A DNA stretch of 64,000 nucleotides from assembly GCA_964502995.1 (NCBI GenBank), contig CAZCZB010000002.1, positions 1 through 64,000 on the forward strand, given 5' to 3'. Made by a program: the position numbers and the translations under genes. Under the pieces are notes generated by a model that was given only the letters and a program-made list of their open reading frames with translations, ran no database searches and was not told the origin of the DNA. The DNA comes from Bin87 sp964502995 (lineage in GTDB: Bacteria > Chloroflexota > Dehalococcoidia > Lucifugimonadales > UBA3495). Below, in pieces: positions 44,444 through 52,944 of the stretch (the stretch's first letter is position 1; each line of letters begins with the position of its first letter).

Positions 44444-45142
44444 TCAGTCGTGGTCGCCGGCGGGTCGTGGGAACACCATGATGGAAAGGTCGCTGAACTC
44501 GTCGGGTAGCTGGGCGCACTCGGCCAGCGTGCCGTCCCAACGCTGCTCGTCGGGCAAGCTGAGACGCTGGAACACGGTGACTGGATGGTCAGGGTCGGCT
44601 CCGTCGGATATGGCATTGGCGGCGATGGCCGGCGGCATGAAATCAAAGGGTCGCGGGAGCAGGATAACGTTGCGGCGGCCCTGGTTCAGCGTATCCACCA
44701 GTTCGCCCAGTTCCGAACCGCGATCCCAACGCTGGTGCAGCGTGATGAACAGCGATTCTTCCAGCGAGAGTCCCGCGCGGGAGCAGGCGATTTGAACGCT
44801 GCTGATTCCGGGAATCAACTGCACGGTATCGGCGCGCCGGCGGACCCGATTCAGCAGTTCCTTGGCTGATACGTTGAGGTCGCCCCACACGCAGACTACG
44901 CAGTCCTTGCCCTGCTGGGCCTGCTCCTGAGCGTAGTCCAGCACCGATTCCTGGTCGCGGTAGGCCATTGGCCGCAGTTCAGCGTCGCCGGTGTGTCCCT
45001 GGACCACGTCCAACACCGTCTTGAACCCCACCACCAGATCGGCGGCGGCGAGGGCCTGTCGGCCTTTCACCGTGAGGAATTCGGGATCGCCGGGGCCAAC
45101 GGCCACGACGGTCATCTTGGTTCCGGTTTCTGAGTTAGTCAT
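44444..45142 (-). CDS. cbiE: CbiE-like corrin C5-methyltransferase
   Basis: A 232-residue SAM-dependent tetrapyrrole methylase. MTVVAVGPGDPEFLTVKGRQAL carries the family GxGPGD motif, followed by ADLVVGFKTVLDVV, VCVWGDLNVSAKELL (GDP-like loop), and SVQIACSRAGLSLEESLFITLHQRW, like CbiE/CobL N-terminal domains. It would methylate C5 of the corrin (precorrin-7 or cobalt-precorrin-7). A CbiT decarboxylase half is absent. The start is either ATG 45142 or ATG 45115. It is the first gene after the B12 riboswitch terminator. Confidence 0.84.
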   Translation of the reverse strand: MTNSETGTKMTVVAVGPGDPEFLTVKGRQALAAADLVVGFKTVLDVVQGHTGDAELRPMAYRDQESVLDYAQEQAQQGKDCVVCVWGDLNVSAKELLNRVRRRADTVQLIPGISSVQIACSRAGLSLEESLFITLHQRWDRGSELGELVDTLNQGRRNVILLPRPFDFMPPAIAANAISDGADPDHPVTVFQRLSLPDEQRWDGTLAECAQLPDEFSDLSIMVFPRPAGDHD

Positions 45143-45162
45143 AGATTTCGGTTGCAGGTTGT

Positions 45163-45198
45163 GAAAATCAAAACCCTGGCGCTTTGCAATGCCAGGGT
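45163..45198 (-). terminator. Riboswitch-linked terminator before cbiE
   Basis: On the minus strand ACCCTGGC, loop ATTGCAAAGC, GCCAGGGT, then TTTGATTTT. It is an 8-bp perfect stem with a T-run, placed between the cobalamin aptamer and the cbiE ATG. It should stop transcription when cobalamin is bound. Confidence 0.8.
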
Positions 45199-45289
45199 CG
45201 TGGGGTTCACCCGATTACGGGTGAAACATACGGCGCGCCGTGGTACGGCCGCGCCTGGGAACAACCCTGTTGAGCGCAGAGCAGGATTC

Positions 45290-45465
45290 CTGGGCGACAC
45301 CGGGCAGGTCTCCTGGCTTACGGATCAACGCCGTGTCGACCCCTTCCCGGCGTCCGCTTGCGGCGGACGTCAGTGGCGAATCGTCGGCAGGCTCCCCGTT
45401 TACAGTGGCGCAACCGCGGCGGATTTTCACCGCCTTCCCAATTAAGCCGAAACTGGTAATGGCGC
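45290..45465 (-). ncRNA. Cobalamin (B12) riboswitch aptamer
   Basis: The minus strand shows the conserved cobalamin-aptamer order: TTGGGAAGGCGGTGAAAATCC, GCGCCACTG, a second GCCACTG, CCGGGAAGG and the B12 box AAGCCAGGAGACCTGCC (about 45325-45307), then CGGTGTCGCCCA. It senses adenosyl- or methylcobalamin. Together with the downstream terminator it should repress cbiE, cobN and the cobalt transporter genes when B12 is plentiful. Confidence 0.95.
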
Positions 45466-45512
45466 CCGGTGTACGGAATTCAGCATTTAAACTGGCGCAA
45501 TGCGCCGCCCAC

Positions 45513-45541
45513 AATGTAGCCCCCTGGTGCAACGTTGTCAA
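45513..45541 (-). promoter_or_regulatory. Promoter of the riboswitch-cbiE-cobN transcript
   Basis: On the minus strand TTGACA (45541-45536), a 17-nt spacer and TACATT (45518-45513). Transcription would start near 45506, about 40 nt before the aptamer begins. Confidence 0.75.
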
Positions 45542-45657
45542 CGCCCGAACGGATGCGCGCCGCGCCGTTCGCATTCTGTTTGACAGACATATCACCGTCA
45601 TACGCGCCATTCAGGGTGTTAGACTGGGCCTCCATTTTCGGGTACAGGGGGATTGTG

Positions 45658-47505
45658 ATGTCGGCGTTGAAGATAGTGGCCATAGTGGTTGGCGCGTTGG
45701 CGGTGGTGGTAATTGCCGCCGGTTTGGCCATGTATTTCCGACTAATTCCGATTCCAGGGCCATTGCTGTCCCTCCTGGCGGGAGCAAAAGAGCCCGAACA
45801 CTCAGCGCGGTATTACCCGCCCGACACGCTGGCGTACGCCTGGATGACTCTAACCCCAGGTGGGGGCCAGTTCGACGATATGCAAGGCATCTGGGAACGG
45901 TTCAATGAATTTCGGGATTTCCGCAGGTTGATTGATGAGTTGCAAGACGGCTTTGAAGATGAAACTGGCATTGATTTCGAAAGGGATGTAATGCCCTGGA
46001 TTGGACCGGATGCTTCGGCGGCGCTCATAGATTTCAACGTCAGACGAGAGGAATTCATCGCCGCGGCAACTATTGGGGTTCGAGATGAGGACGCTGCTCG
46101 CGATTTTGTGTCCGATTGGGTAGATTACATGGAGGACTCGGAGGGAGCGGATTTTGATCGCGATTCATACAAAGACTTCGATATTTGGGCTGATGAAAGC
46201 GAATTTCAATTCTATGCCCTGTCGAATGACTTGCTGGTGTTTTCAACTACACAAAGCGGTCTGGAAGAGGTGATTGACGGAATTACCGGCGACGTTGACC
46301 GCTCGCTAGCCGAAAATGAGAAATTTCAAGGGGCGAAGGAAGCTTTGTCAGATCGTAGATTCGCCTCCTTTTACATCGACTACAGAGAAGGGATTGAACT
46401 GGTTGATGACTTGTACCCGCAAGAATTCGGAGCTATGGGTATCGGAGCGTTTAACGAACAGGATCCGGAATGGATTGCTGGTTCCGCAGGTTGGGCGGAG
46501 CGCGCCATTTTAATCGAAACAGTAATGCCGTTAGGCATCGAGTACCCTCTACAAGTCGCCAACCTGGATGATCCGGCACGCCTTGTTCCGAGCGATACTC
46601 TGGGCTTTATGGCGATGACTTTTGACCCGGACGTTGATCGCTGGAGAGAGGCTGCCCGCAGCTACGCTGTTGGGGAAATCTTATCCCCTAGCGACATTGA
46701 CGATCTCAACAACGCTATTGAGGCGTTCTCTTACGATGTGGACATACTCAATATACCCGCTCTGGATGAAGAGAACAATCTTGACGAATTGCTGGACTGG
46801 GGACTGGATGTCGTCGAAGGAATGACTGACATCGATCTGGAAAATGATTTGTTCGATCATCTGGCTGGCGAGGCGATTATGGCGGTCAGCGACGTGAATT
46901 TCGCCAGAGTCGCAGACGACCCCTTATCCAATCCGGTCAACGCGGTTGCGATGCTGTCTTATCACGAGGGGAAGAAAGACAATCTAGCGGATAGCATGGC
47001 CCAAGTGGCGAGCATGATTGAGGACAGTCTATTGTTTTTCCTCGAAATCGACTCCGTCAGAATGGGCGTTGATACAATCGCCACGGTTTTCGCCATTCGG
47101 GAAGAATTCGCTGAAACCGATTACGCTCCGGGTTATGTGCTGCACGACGGCTATCTCACAGTAGGAACCACCGAGGATGCTCTGGAAACTACCATTGAGT
47201 TGCAAGACGGCGAAGGCAGTAGCCTCGCTTCCGTCAGCGAGTATGCACGTACTGTCAGGCATCTGCCTACTCAGAGGCAATCCTTGGCCTACGTCAACTT
47301 GCAGCGCATCATCCGCCAGTTTGAACCAGAAGACTTTGACATGACTGGCGACGAGTTCAAGATACTGGAATCTAGCCTAGACTCAGTTGCGGTGAGCAGT
47401 TATTCCCCTCACTGCCTCGGGTTTTCGGACGGCGATACCTGTGAATTACCGGTAGGAACTGATATGACACGGATCACGTCAGTCCTAACTCTGTTCCCGG
47501 AATAG
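45658..47505 (+). CDS. DUF3352 family protein
   Basis: A 615-residue protein with one N-terminal membrane helix (residues 4-28, VAIVVGALAVVVIAAGLAMY) and a large extracytoplasmic part. The pattern (YYPPDTLAYAWMTLTPGG near the start, then repeats of PSDTLGFMAMTFDPD and GYLTVGTTEDALETT) matches DUF3352. The function is unknown. The ATG at 45658 has AGGGGGA. It reads away from the cobalt locus. Compared with its neighbours the gene is visibly richer in A+T and uses codons such as GAA, GAT and AAT freely, so it may have a different origin. It ends at a palindrome. Confidence 0.82.
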   Translation: MSALKIVAIVVGALAVVVIAAGLAMYFRLIPIPGPLLSLLAGAKEPEHSARYYPPDTLAYAWMTLTPGGGQFDDMQGIWERFNEFRDFRRLIDELQDGFEDETGIDFERDVMPWIGPDASAALIDFNVRREEFIAAATIGVRDEDAARDFVSDWVDYMEDSEGADFDRDSYKDFDIWADESEFQFYALSNDLLVFSTTQSGLEEVIDGITGDVDRSLAENEKFQGAKEALSDRRFASFYIDYREGIELVDDLYPQEFGAMGIGAFNEQDPEWIAGSAGWAERAILIETVMPLGIEYPLQVANLDDPARLVPSDTLGFMAMTFDPDVDRWREAARSYAVGEILSPSDIDDLNNAIEAFSYDVDILNIPALDEENNLDELLDWGLDVVEGMTDIDLENDLFDHLAGEAIMAVSDVNFARVADDPLSNPVNAVAMLSYHEGKKDNLADSMAQVASMIEDSLLFFLEIDSVRMGVDTIATVFAIREEFAETDYAPGYVLHDGYLTVGTTEDALETTIELQDGEGSSLASVSEYARTVRHLPTQRQSLAYVNLQRIIRQFEPEDFDMTGDEFKILESSLDSVAVSSYSPHCLGFSDGDTCELPVGTDMTRITSVLTLFPE

Positions 47506-47527
47506 GTCGCCTGCACTCAAAAAAACC

Positions 47528-47555
47528 GTAGGGGCGAATGATCATTCGCCCCTAC
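47528..47555. repeat. Dispersed 28-bp palindrome, copy 2 (perfect)
   Basis: A perfect inverted repeat of GTAGGGGCGAATGA around its centre. It lies between convergent genes and may end transcription from both sides; there is no T-run. Confidence 0.88.
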
Positions 47556-47580
47556 TGCAAATCGGGTTGCTGATCAGGAG

Positions 47581-47850
47581 TCAACCGCCGCCAATCGCCG
47601 GCAGGAAGTGCATCTCGCTTTCGGCGTTCACCCGTTCCATCAATCCGAGTTGGCTCACGTCGCCATCGACTATCACGGCCAAACCCGGCGTTATGTCGTC
47701 CAACTCGTCATCGTAGAGGAGTTCCTTGATGCCGGGGTGCATGCGTTCCAGGTTGTTGATCACCTGGCGAACCGTCGCGCCTTCAACCTGCACCCGCTCG
47801 GGCGCGCCGGTGATTCGCTGCATCTGCGGGGGTATCCAAACGTCTGGCAT
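47581..47850 (-). CDS. MoaD/ThiS family ubiquitin-like protein
   Basis: An 89-residue beta-grasp sulfur carrier. The C-terminal AIGGG ends in the double glycine that is adenylated and thiocarboxylated in MoaD and ThiS. The internal pattern VRQVINNLERMHPGIKELLYDDEL is typical of MoaD-like proteins. It may donate sulfur to molybdopterin or to another pathway. Its neighbour is a molybdenum hydroxylase 66 nt upstream on the same strand, which favours molybdopterin or its delivery. Confidence 0.85.
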   Translation of the reverse strand: MPDVWIPPQMQRITGAPERVQVEGATVRQVINNLERMHPGIKELLYDDELDDITPGLAVIVDGDVSQLGLMERVNAESEMHFLPAIGGG

Positions 47851-47881
47851 TGTCAGTCCCCTCTAAAGTCAACCACGCTGA

Positions 47882-47908
47882 CAGGGGCGGGTTTGCAACC
47901 CGCCCCTG
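47882..47908. repeat. 27-bp palindrome of related type
   Basis: CAGGGGCGGGTT, centre TGC, AACCCGCCCCTG. It is similar in kind to the GTAGGGGCGAAT elements but with a different inner arm. It lies between the hydroxylase stop and the MoaD-like gene. Confidence 0.7.
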
Positions 47909-47915
47909 CGTGTAG

Positions 47916-50237
47916 CTAGCTGCCGTTCTTCGCCCAAAGGGCTTCCAGCACGTTGCCCGGGTTCATGGGCAACACGGTCAGGCGGACGCCGACGGCATCG
48001 TAGATCGCGTTGGCGATGGCGGCCATGGGAGGCACAATCGGCACCTCGCCGACCCCGCGCACGCCGAACGGGTGGTTGGGATTGTCCACCTCAACGATGC
48101 AGGTGTCGATCATGGGCAGGTCCAGGCTGGTGGGCATCCGGTAGTCCAGGAAGCTGGAGTTGACCATGTGCCCCTGGTCGTTGGTGTAATACTCCTCATT
48201 GAGCGCCCACCCGATTCCCTGCACGGCGCCGCCCTGGATCTGCCCTTCCACATAGGACGGGTGGATGGCTTTGCCGGCATCCTGCAGGGCGGTGTAGCGA
48301 ACGATCTCAACCTTGCCGGTGTCCTCGTCAACCTCCACGTCGACGATGTGGACGCCGATGCACGGGCCGGCTCCGCCGGGGTTCACGCCGCCGCGCCCCA
48401 CGATGGGGCCACCGGTGGGAACCTGACGCGCGGCCAGTTGTTGGAAGGTCATCTGCAACTGATCGTCGGCCCGGTGCTTGAGGACACCGTCCTCGTATAG
48501 GACGTCCTCAGGCTCGACCTCCCAGATCCGGGCGGCCCGGGCAATCATCTGCTGCTTCACATCCTGGGCAGCGGTGTAGGCGGCGTAGCCGGTCTTGAAG
48601 GTCACGCTGCTGCCGCCGGTGTTGGAGGTGAACCCGATGCTGTCGGTGTCTCCGATCTGCGGGTTGACGTCCTCGACCGGTATGCCCAGAACCTCGGCCA
48701 ACTGCTGGGATACCGACGCGCGGGTGCCGCCGATGTCGGGCGAGCCCTCGGTCAGGGTCACCGTGCCATCAGGGTTGACCAGCGCGACCGCGGCGGACGG
48801 ACCGGTGTTATTCCCCCAGAATCCGGAGGCCACGCCGCGCCCCTGACGCTTGCCCTTGGCCGACTGGTAGTGCGGGTGGGCCTTGGTCGCTTCCAGCGTC
48901 TCGATGTAACCAACCACGGGGGTAAGCGGCCCGGTGGGCCGGCGTGTCCCCTCCTTGGCGCTGTTGATCAGGCGCAGGTCGATAGCGTCGATGCCCAGCT
49001 TTTCGGCCAGTTCGTCCAGCGCGACTTCAACGCAGTAGGCGGCGGCCGGCGAGCCGGGGGCCCGGTAGGCCGCAGTTTTGGGGCGGTTGACGACGATATC
49101 GTAACCCTCGATGTAGGTGTTGGGTATGTCGTAAGCCGCCAGCACACAGTTGGCCGCGCCGGCAACCGGCGATCCCGGAAATGCGCCAGCCTCGAAAATC
49201 AAATGAACTTCGGCGGCGGTGATTTTGCCGTCGTTGGTCGCTCCGATCCGGCAGGAAATCTCGGTTCCGGAAGTTGGGCCGGTGGCCTCGAACACCTCGG
49301 TACGGTTCATGGAGAGCTTGACCGGCGCGTGGGCCTTTCGCGCCAGCAAAGCGGCTACCGGTTCCATGTACACGGCCAGTTTCGCGCCGAAACCCCCACC
49401 GATTTCCATGGGGATCGCCTTGACCTTGGACACGGGAATACCCACCAGGCGCGCGGTGTGATCGCGGACGGTGAAGTGTCCCTGGCTGCTGGACCAGATG
49501 GTTAGGCTGCCGTCGTCGTGCCACATGGCGGTGCCGGCGTGGGGCTCGATGTAACCCTGGTGAACGGCCGAGGTGGAAACGGTGCGCTCGACTATGACGT
49601 CGGCCCCCGCAAAACCGGAATCCAGATCGCCCATGCGAAATTCAAAACGGTTGGCGATGTTCGTTCCGGTAGTGTTGTCGTCGTCATCCAGGATGCCGCC
49701 GGCCCGGGTCGCGGCGGAGTTGAAGTGCGCCAGTCGCTCGTGAACCAGCGTCGCGTCGTCGGCCATGGCTTCGCGCGCGCGCATCACCGGCGGCAGCACT
49801 TCATACTCGACCTCAATGGCGGCCAGAGCCTCCTCGGCAAGGTGAGCGTTGGTGGCGGCGACAGCGCCGATGGCGTGGCCCTTGTACAGGGCCTTGTCCT
49901 GGGCCAGGATGTTATTGCTCAGGAACTTGAAGTTGATCATCGAGCCTTCGGCCAGGTCCGACGCGCGTCCGGTGGGTTCCACGATGTCGGCGCCGGTGAC
50001 CACGGCCCGCACTCCGGGCATGGCCTCCGCCTTGCTGGTGTCAATGGACTTGATGCGCGCGTGAGCGTGCGGGCTGCGCAGAACCTTGCCGTACAGCATG
50101 CCGGGCAGGTTGATGTCCGCGCTGTAACGGGCCAGACCCGTTACCTTGTCGGCGCCGTCGTGGCGCACGGGGCGCGTGCCAACGACCTTGTATTCCTTGT
50201 CGCTAGTCAAAACCATGTTGGGCTTGTAGTCCAGCAT
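47916..50237 (-). CDS. Xanthine dehydrogenase/aldehyde oxidase family molybdopterin-binding subunit
   Basis: A 773-residue large (molybdenum) subunit. It opens with VVGTRPVRHDGADKVTGLARYSADI, typical of this family, and has the GGGFGAKLAVYMEPVAALLARK loop, YRAPGSPAAAYCVE, GGTRASVSQQLAEVLGI, and the C-terminal RGVGEVPIVPPMAAIANAI with the catalytic Glu (GVGE). The iron-sulfur and FAD subunits are not adjacent, so it must work with partners elsewhere or act as an orphan. It probably hydroxylates an aromatic aldehyde or a heterocycle. GGAGGA precedes the ATG at 50237. A MoaD-like gene follows. Confidence 0.92.
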   Translation of the reverse strand: MLDYKPNMVLTSDKEYKVVGTRPVRHDGADKVTGLARYSADINLPGMLYGKVLRSPHAHARIKSIDTSKAEAMPGVRAVVTGADIVEPTGRASDLAEGSMINFKFLSNNILAQDKALYKGHAIGAVAATNAHLAEEALAAIEVEYEVLPPVMRAREAMADDATLVHERLAHFNSAATRAGGILDDDDNTTGTNIANRFEFRMGDLDSGFAGADVIVERTVSTSAVHQGYIEPHAGTAMWHDDGSLTIWSSSQGHFTVRDHTARLVGIPVSKVKAIPMEIGGGFGAKLAVYMEPVAALLARKAHAPVKLSMNRTEVFEATGPTSGTEISCRIGATNDGKITAAEVHLIFEAGAFPGSPVAGAANCVLAAYDIPNTYIEGYDIVVNRPKTAAYRAPGSPAAAYCVEVALDELAEKLGIDAIDLRLINSAKEGTRRPTGPLTPVVGYIETLEATKAHPHYQSAKGKRQGRGVASGFWGNNTGPSAAVALVNPDGTVTLTEGSPDIGGTRASVSQQLAEVLGIPVEDVNPQIGDTDSIGFTSNTGGSSVTFKTGYAAYTAAQDVKQQMIARAARIWEVEPEDVLYEDGVLKHRADDQLQMTFQQLAARQVPTGGPIVGRGGVNPGGAGPCIGVHIVDVEVDEDTGKVEIVRYTALQDAGKAIHPSYVEGQIQGGAVQGIGWALNEEYYTNDQGHMVNSSFLDYRMPTSLDLPMIDTCIVEVDNPNHPFGVRGVGEVPIVPPMAAIANAIYDAVGVRLTVLPMNPGNVLEALWAKNGS

Positions 50238-50408
50238 CGGCAAATTCCTCCGTAGATACTATGAAGACGGCAATCGGACCGCCGGGCAGAATGCGTCGGG
50301 CGGCCACGGCGGGCCTATGATAGCATAGCGCACGGCCAATCGGCGGGCCCTTTCCCGCCTGGCCAACGTCGTGACACAGCGACCAAACCCAAACTGAGGC
50401 AAACAGCG

Positions 50409-51296
50409 ATGGACACCATCATTATCAAGGGATGTTTGAACGGCAGCCGGGGACGCGAACACAATCCCAATGTGCCCTGGACTCCCGAAGAAGTGGCGCA
50501 GGAGGCGGTCCGTTGTTACGAGGCCGGAGCGTCCATAGTCCATATTCACGCCCGGACCCCCGATGGCGGCATCAGCTACGACCCGGCGTGGTACGCCCAA
50601 ACCGACGCCATGATCCGAGCCCAGTGCGACCTGGTGCTGAACCACACCACGGCGCGACAATCCCACGTGCCGGTGGAAGCCGTAACGCGATACCTGCTCG
50701 AAACTCCCCAGCCGGTGGAGATGGTATCGTTGAACCTGGGCATGGGTGTGAGATGGGCCGCCGATCCGGAAACCGGCCGGCGACGCACTTCCATATCGCC
50801 CAATTCGTTTGAGGACATCACCGCGACGCTCGATGCCTGCTACCAGCGCGGCACTTTCCCCGAGCCGGCCGTTCACGACATGGGCGACCTCAACAACGCC
50901 TTCACGCTGATGCAGGAAGGGTACATCAAGGACACGCGCTACTTCCTGGTCGAGCCGGGCGCGCACTGGGGAGACGGACGGCAGGCGATGGTGGGGTCCC
51001 CGCGGAACTACACGCTTATCGCCGAGACCATCCGTGAACGGTATCCCGAATCGACGTGGCTTGCTCACAGCAGTCTGGGGCAGACGTTCCCGCTGTGCGC
51101 CATCGCCATTGCAACCGGGTATCACGTCCGCGTCGGGTTCGAGGACAGCCCCTTCCTGCCCAACAATCCGGAGCCCAAGTCCAACGCCGAATACATCGAG
51201 TGGGCCGTTACGATGGCGCGCCTCCACGGACGTGAGCCGGCCACGCCGCAGCAGGCGCGGGACATCCTGGGCCTGAACCCGTATCCCGAAGCGTAG
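50409..51296 (+). CDS. BKACE family protein (3-keto-5-aminohexanoate cleavage enzyme type)
   Basis: A 295-residue TIM-barrel zinc enzyme of the beta-keto acid cleavage family (former DUF849), which cleaves beta-keto acids with acetyl-CoA to a CoA ester and acetoacetate. The Zn-site motif is IVHIHARTPDGG near residue 45; HSSLGQTFPL near 213 and RVGFEDSPFLPNN near 240 hold further conserved residues. The true substrate is unknown, since the family is broad. It stands between a hydroxylase gene on the other strand and the rhomboid gene. Confidence 0.9.
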   Translation: MDTIIIKGCLNGSRGREHNPNVPWTPEEVAQEAVRCYEAGASIVHIHARTPDGGISYDPAWYAQTDAMIRAQCDLVLNHTTARQSHVPVEAVTRYLLETPQPVEMVSLNLGMGVRWAADPETGRRRTSISPNSFEDITATLDACYQRGTFPEPAVHDMGDLNNAFTLMQEGYIKDTRYFLVEPGAHWGDGRQAMVGSPRNYTLIAETIRERYPESTWLAHSSLGQTFPLCAIAIATGYHVRVGFEDSPFLPNNPEPKSNAEYIEWAVTMARLHGREPATPQQARDILGLNPYPEA

Positions 51297-51334
51297 CGAG
51301 CAGGCGTAGGAACGCAGTACGAACGGAACCACGC

Positions 51335-51358
51335 GGGGGCGAATGATTATTCGCCCCC
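51335..51358. repeat. Dispersed palindrome, copy 3 (shortened outer arm)
   Basis: GGGGGCGAATGA and TTATTCGCCCCC form an inverted repeat of the same kind as 5504-5531. It sits between the ends of convergent BKACE and rhomboid genes. Confidence 0.85.
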
Positions 51359-51403
51359 ATCGTTTGCCAACCCCGTAATCCGGCGGAACGTGTGGACGGG
51401 TTG

Positions 51404-52204
51404 CTAGTCGATTCTCCTGCCCCGCCAGTATTGGGGCGGCTGTCGACTGGACCCTCGCCCATAACCCGTGTTACCCGGCGGCCGGATGAACATCTTTACC
51501 ACGGCGGCCACCGCCACTCCCACAGCGAAACCGCCGATGTGGGCGAAGAACGCGGTGCTGACCTGGTGGCTGACCCCAATGGACAATAGCCCCTGCACGG
51601 TTTGCAGTCCGATCCAGAGGAGAAGCAGCCACACGGCGCGCAGTTCAATTACCGTGATCAGGAAATAGATGATCAGCGTGCGGATGCGGTTGCGCGGGTA
51701 CAGCAGCAGGTAGGCACCCATCACCCCCGAAATCGCGCCGCTGGCGCCGACCATGGGCGTCTCGGATCCCGGATTGACGATGAACTGCGCCAGTGCGGCC
51801 AGCACGCCGGCCGCCAGGTAAAACACCGTGAACTTGACGTGCCCGAACGTGTCCTCGATGTTATCGCCGAACACCCACAGGAACAGCATGTTTCCCACAA
51901 AGTGCATGAGGCCGCCGTGGATGAACATCGACGACAGCAGCGTCGCCCAGGTGGGAATCGGGGACGTGATATCGATGCCGGTTCCGGCGATGATCTGGAA
52001 TTCCTGCTCGGCAAACAGTTCCGCCGGTATGAATCCGAACTTCAGGAAGAAAACGAAGATGCCGAGGCTGTCCCCGCCAAAAAGAAAACCGAGACCGCCA
52101 ACGGCGATCTCGTAGAGAAATACCAGGGAATTGAGCGCCAGCAGCGCCACCGTGACGTAGGGGAACGAACTCCGGAACCGTCCGACGTCGGATATCGGGA
52201 GCAC
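51404..52204 (-). CDS. Rhomboid family intramembrane serine protease
   Basis: A 266-residue membrane protein with six or seven helices. The active-site serine motif GASGAISGVMGAY (near residue 160) and a later histidine in TAFFAHIGGFAVG give the rhomboid dyad. The WATLLSSMFIHGGLMHFVGNMLFLW segment is the conserved loop. It cuts transmembrane proteins inside the membrane. The start is GTG at 52204, two bases after the stop of the kinase-like gene, so they are coupled. Confidence 0.93.
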   Translation of the reverse strand: MLPISDVGRFRSSFPYVTVALLALNSLVFLYEIAVGGLGFLFGGDSLGIFVFFLKFGFIPAELFAEQEFQIIAGTGIDITSPIPTWATLLSSMFIHGGLMHFVGNMLFLWVFGDNIEDTFGHVKFTVFYLAAGVLAALAQFIVNPGSETPMVGASGAISGVMGAYLLLYPRNRIRTLIIYFLITVIELRAVWLLLLWIGLQTVQGLLSIGVSHQVSTAFFAHIGGFAVGVAVAAVVKMFIRPPGNTGYGRGSSRQPPQYWRGRRID

Positions 52205-52206
52205 TG

Positions 52207-52917
52207 CTATCCGTTGATGCCGGCGATGTCTTCGGCGGCGTGCGCGATTATTTCGGCGGCGGTACTCTGGGAAATGCGCCCGATGTTGAGCATCAGGTGG
52301 AAATTGGTCGGGTCGTTGGGGTTCATGATGCGGAAGAATTTCCGGTAGAACGTGACGCGGGCGTTTTCCAGTTCCTCCGCGTAATCGCGGGCCTCCTCGT
52401 TGGAGAACAATTCGCGCTTGGCCATGGTGTCTACCCTGACGTCCATGGGCGCCACCAGGCCGATGTGTACCACGCCCGGCATGTCCGCCAGGATTATGTT
52501 GCTGCCTCGACCGATGATTACCACGTCCCCGCCTGCGGCCAATTCCTTGATGACGGATGTGGTGGCGTCTATGAACGCGCGGTCGTGTACGGGCGACGCG
52601 GCGGCGGCATCCGAAACCAGTTCGGTGTAGGCTTCGGCGGGCAGCATCTCGATGCCGCGCCCGAAGTAGGGTTCCGCGCCGGCGCCGGCCACGGCAGACC
52701 GTTCCAGGACTCCCTGCATGAAACGGGCCACCTTTTCACGGAATGGCACCACGCGCTGCTCTTTTTCGATCAACTGACCCACGGGCGAGCCAACCAGTCG
52801 GGCCGCTTCGGAGAATATGTAACGGTCAACGTAGTTAAGGCCCATGTTCTGGGCGACCAGGTGTCCAATCTCCAGGGTACCGCTGCCAATTATTCCGTTG
52901 ATGGTTATGACCGGCAT
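52207..52917 (-). CDS. Cytidylate kinase-like family protein
   Basis: A 236-residue P-loop kinase-like protein (PF13189 pattern). ITINGIIGSGTLEIGHLVAQNMGLNYVDRYIFSEAARL has the GxxGSGxxxIG loop and the Y-x-DR segment typical of the family. DVVIIGRGSNIIL is the Walker-B-like region. The CMP kinase role is not certain, because the lid is divergent. It is translationally coupled to the rhomboid gene. Confidence 0.82.
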   Translation of the reverse strand: MPVITINGIIGSGTLEIGHLVAQNMGLNYVDRYIFSEAARLVGSPVGQLIEKEQRVVPFREKVARFMQGVLERSAVAGAGAEPYFGRGIEMLPAEAYTELVSDAAAASPVHDRAFIDATTSVIKELAAGGDVVIIGRGSNIILADMPGVVHIGLVAPMDVRVDTMAKRELFSNEEARDYAEELENARVTFYRKFFRIMNPNDPTNFHLMLNIGRISQSTAAEIIAHAAEDIAGING

Positions 52918-52944
52918 AATTTATCCTCCAACCCCTCGATCCCG

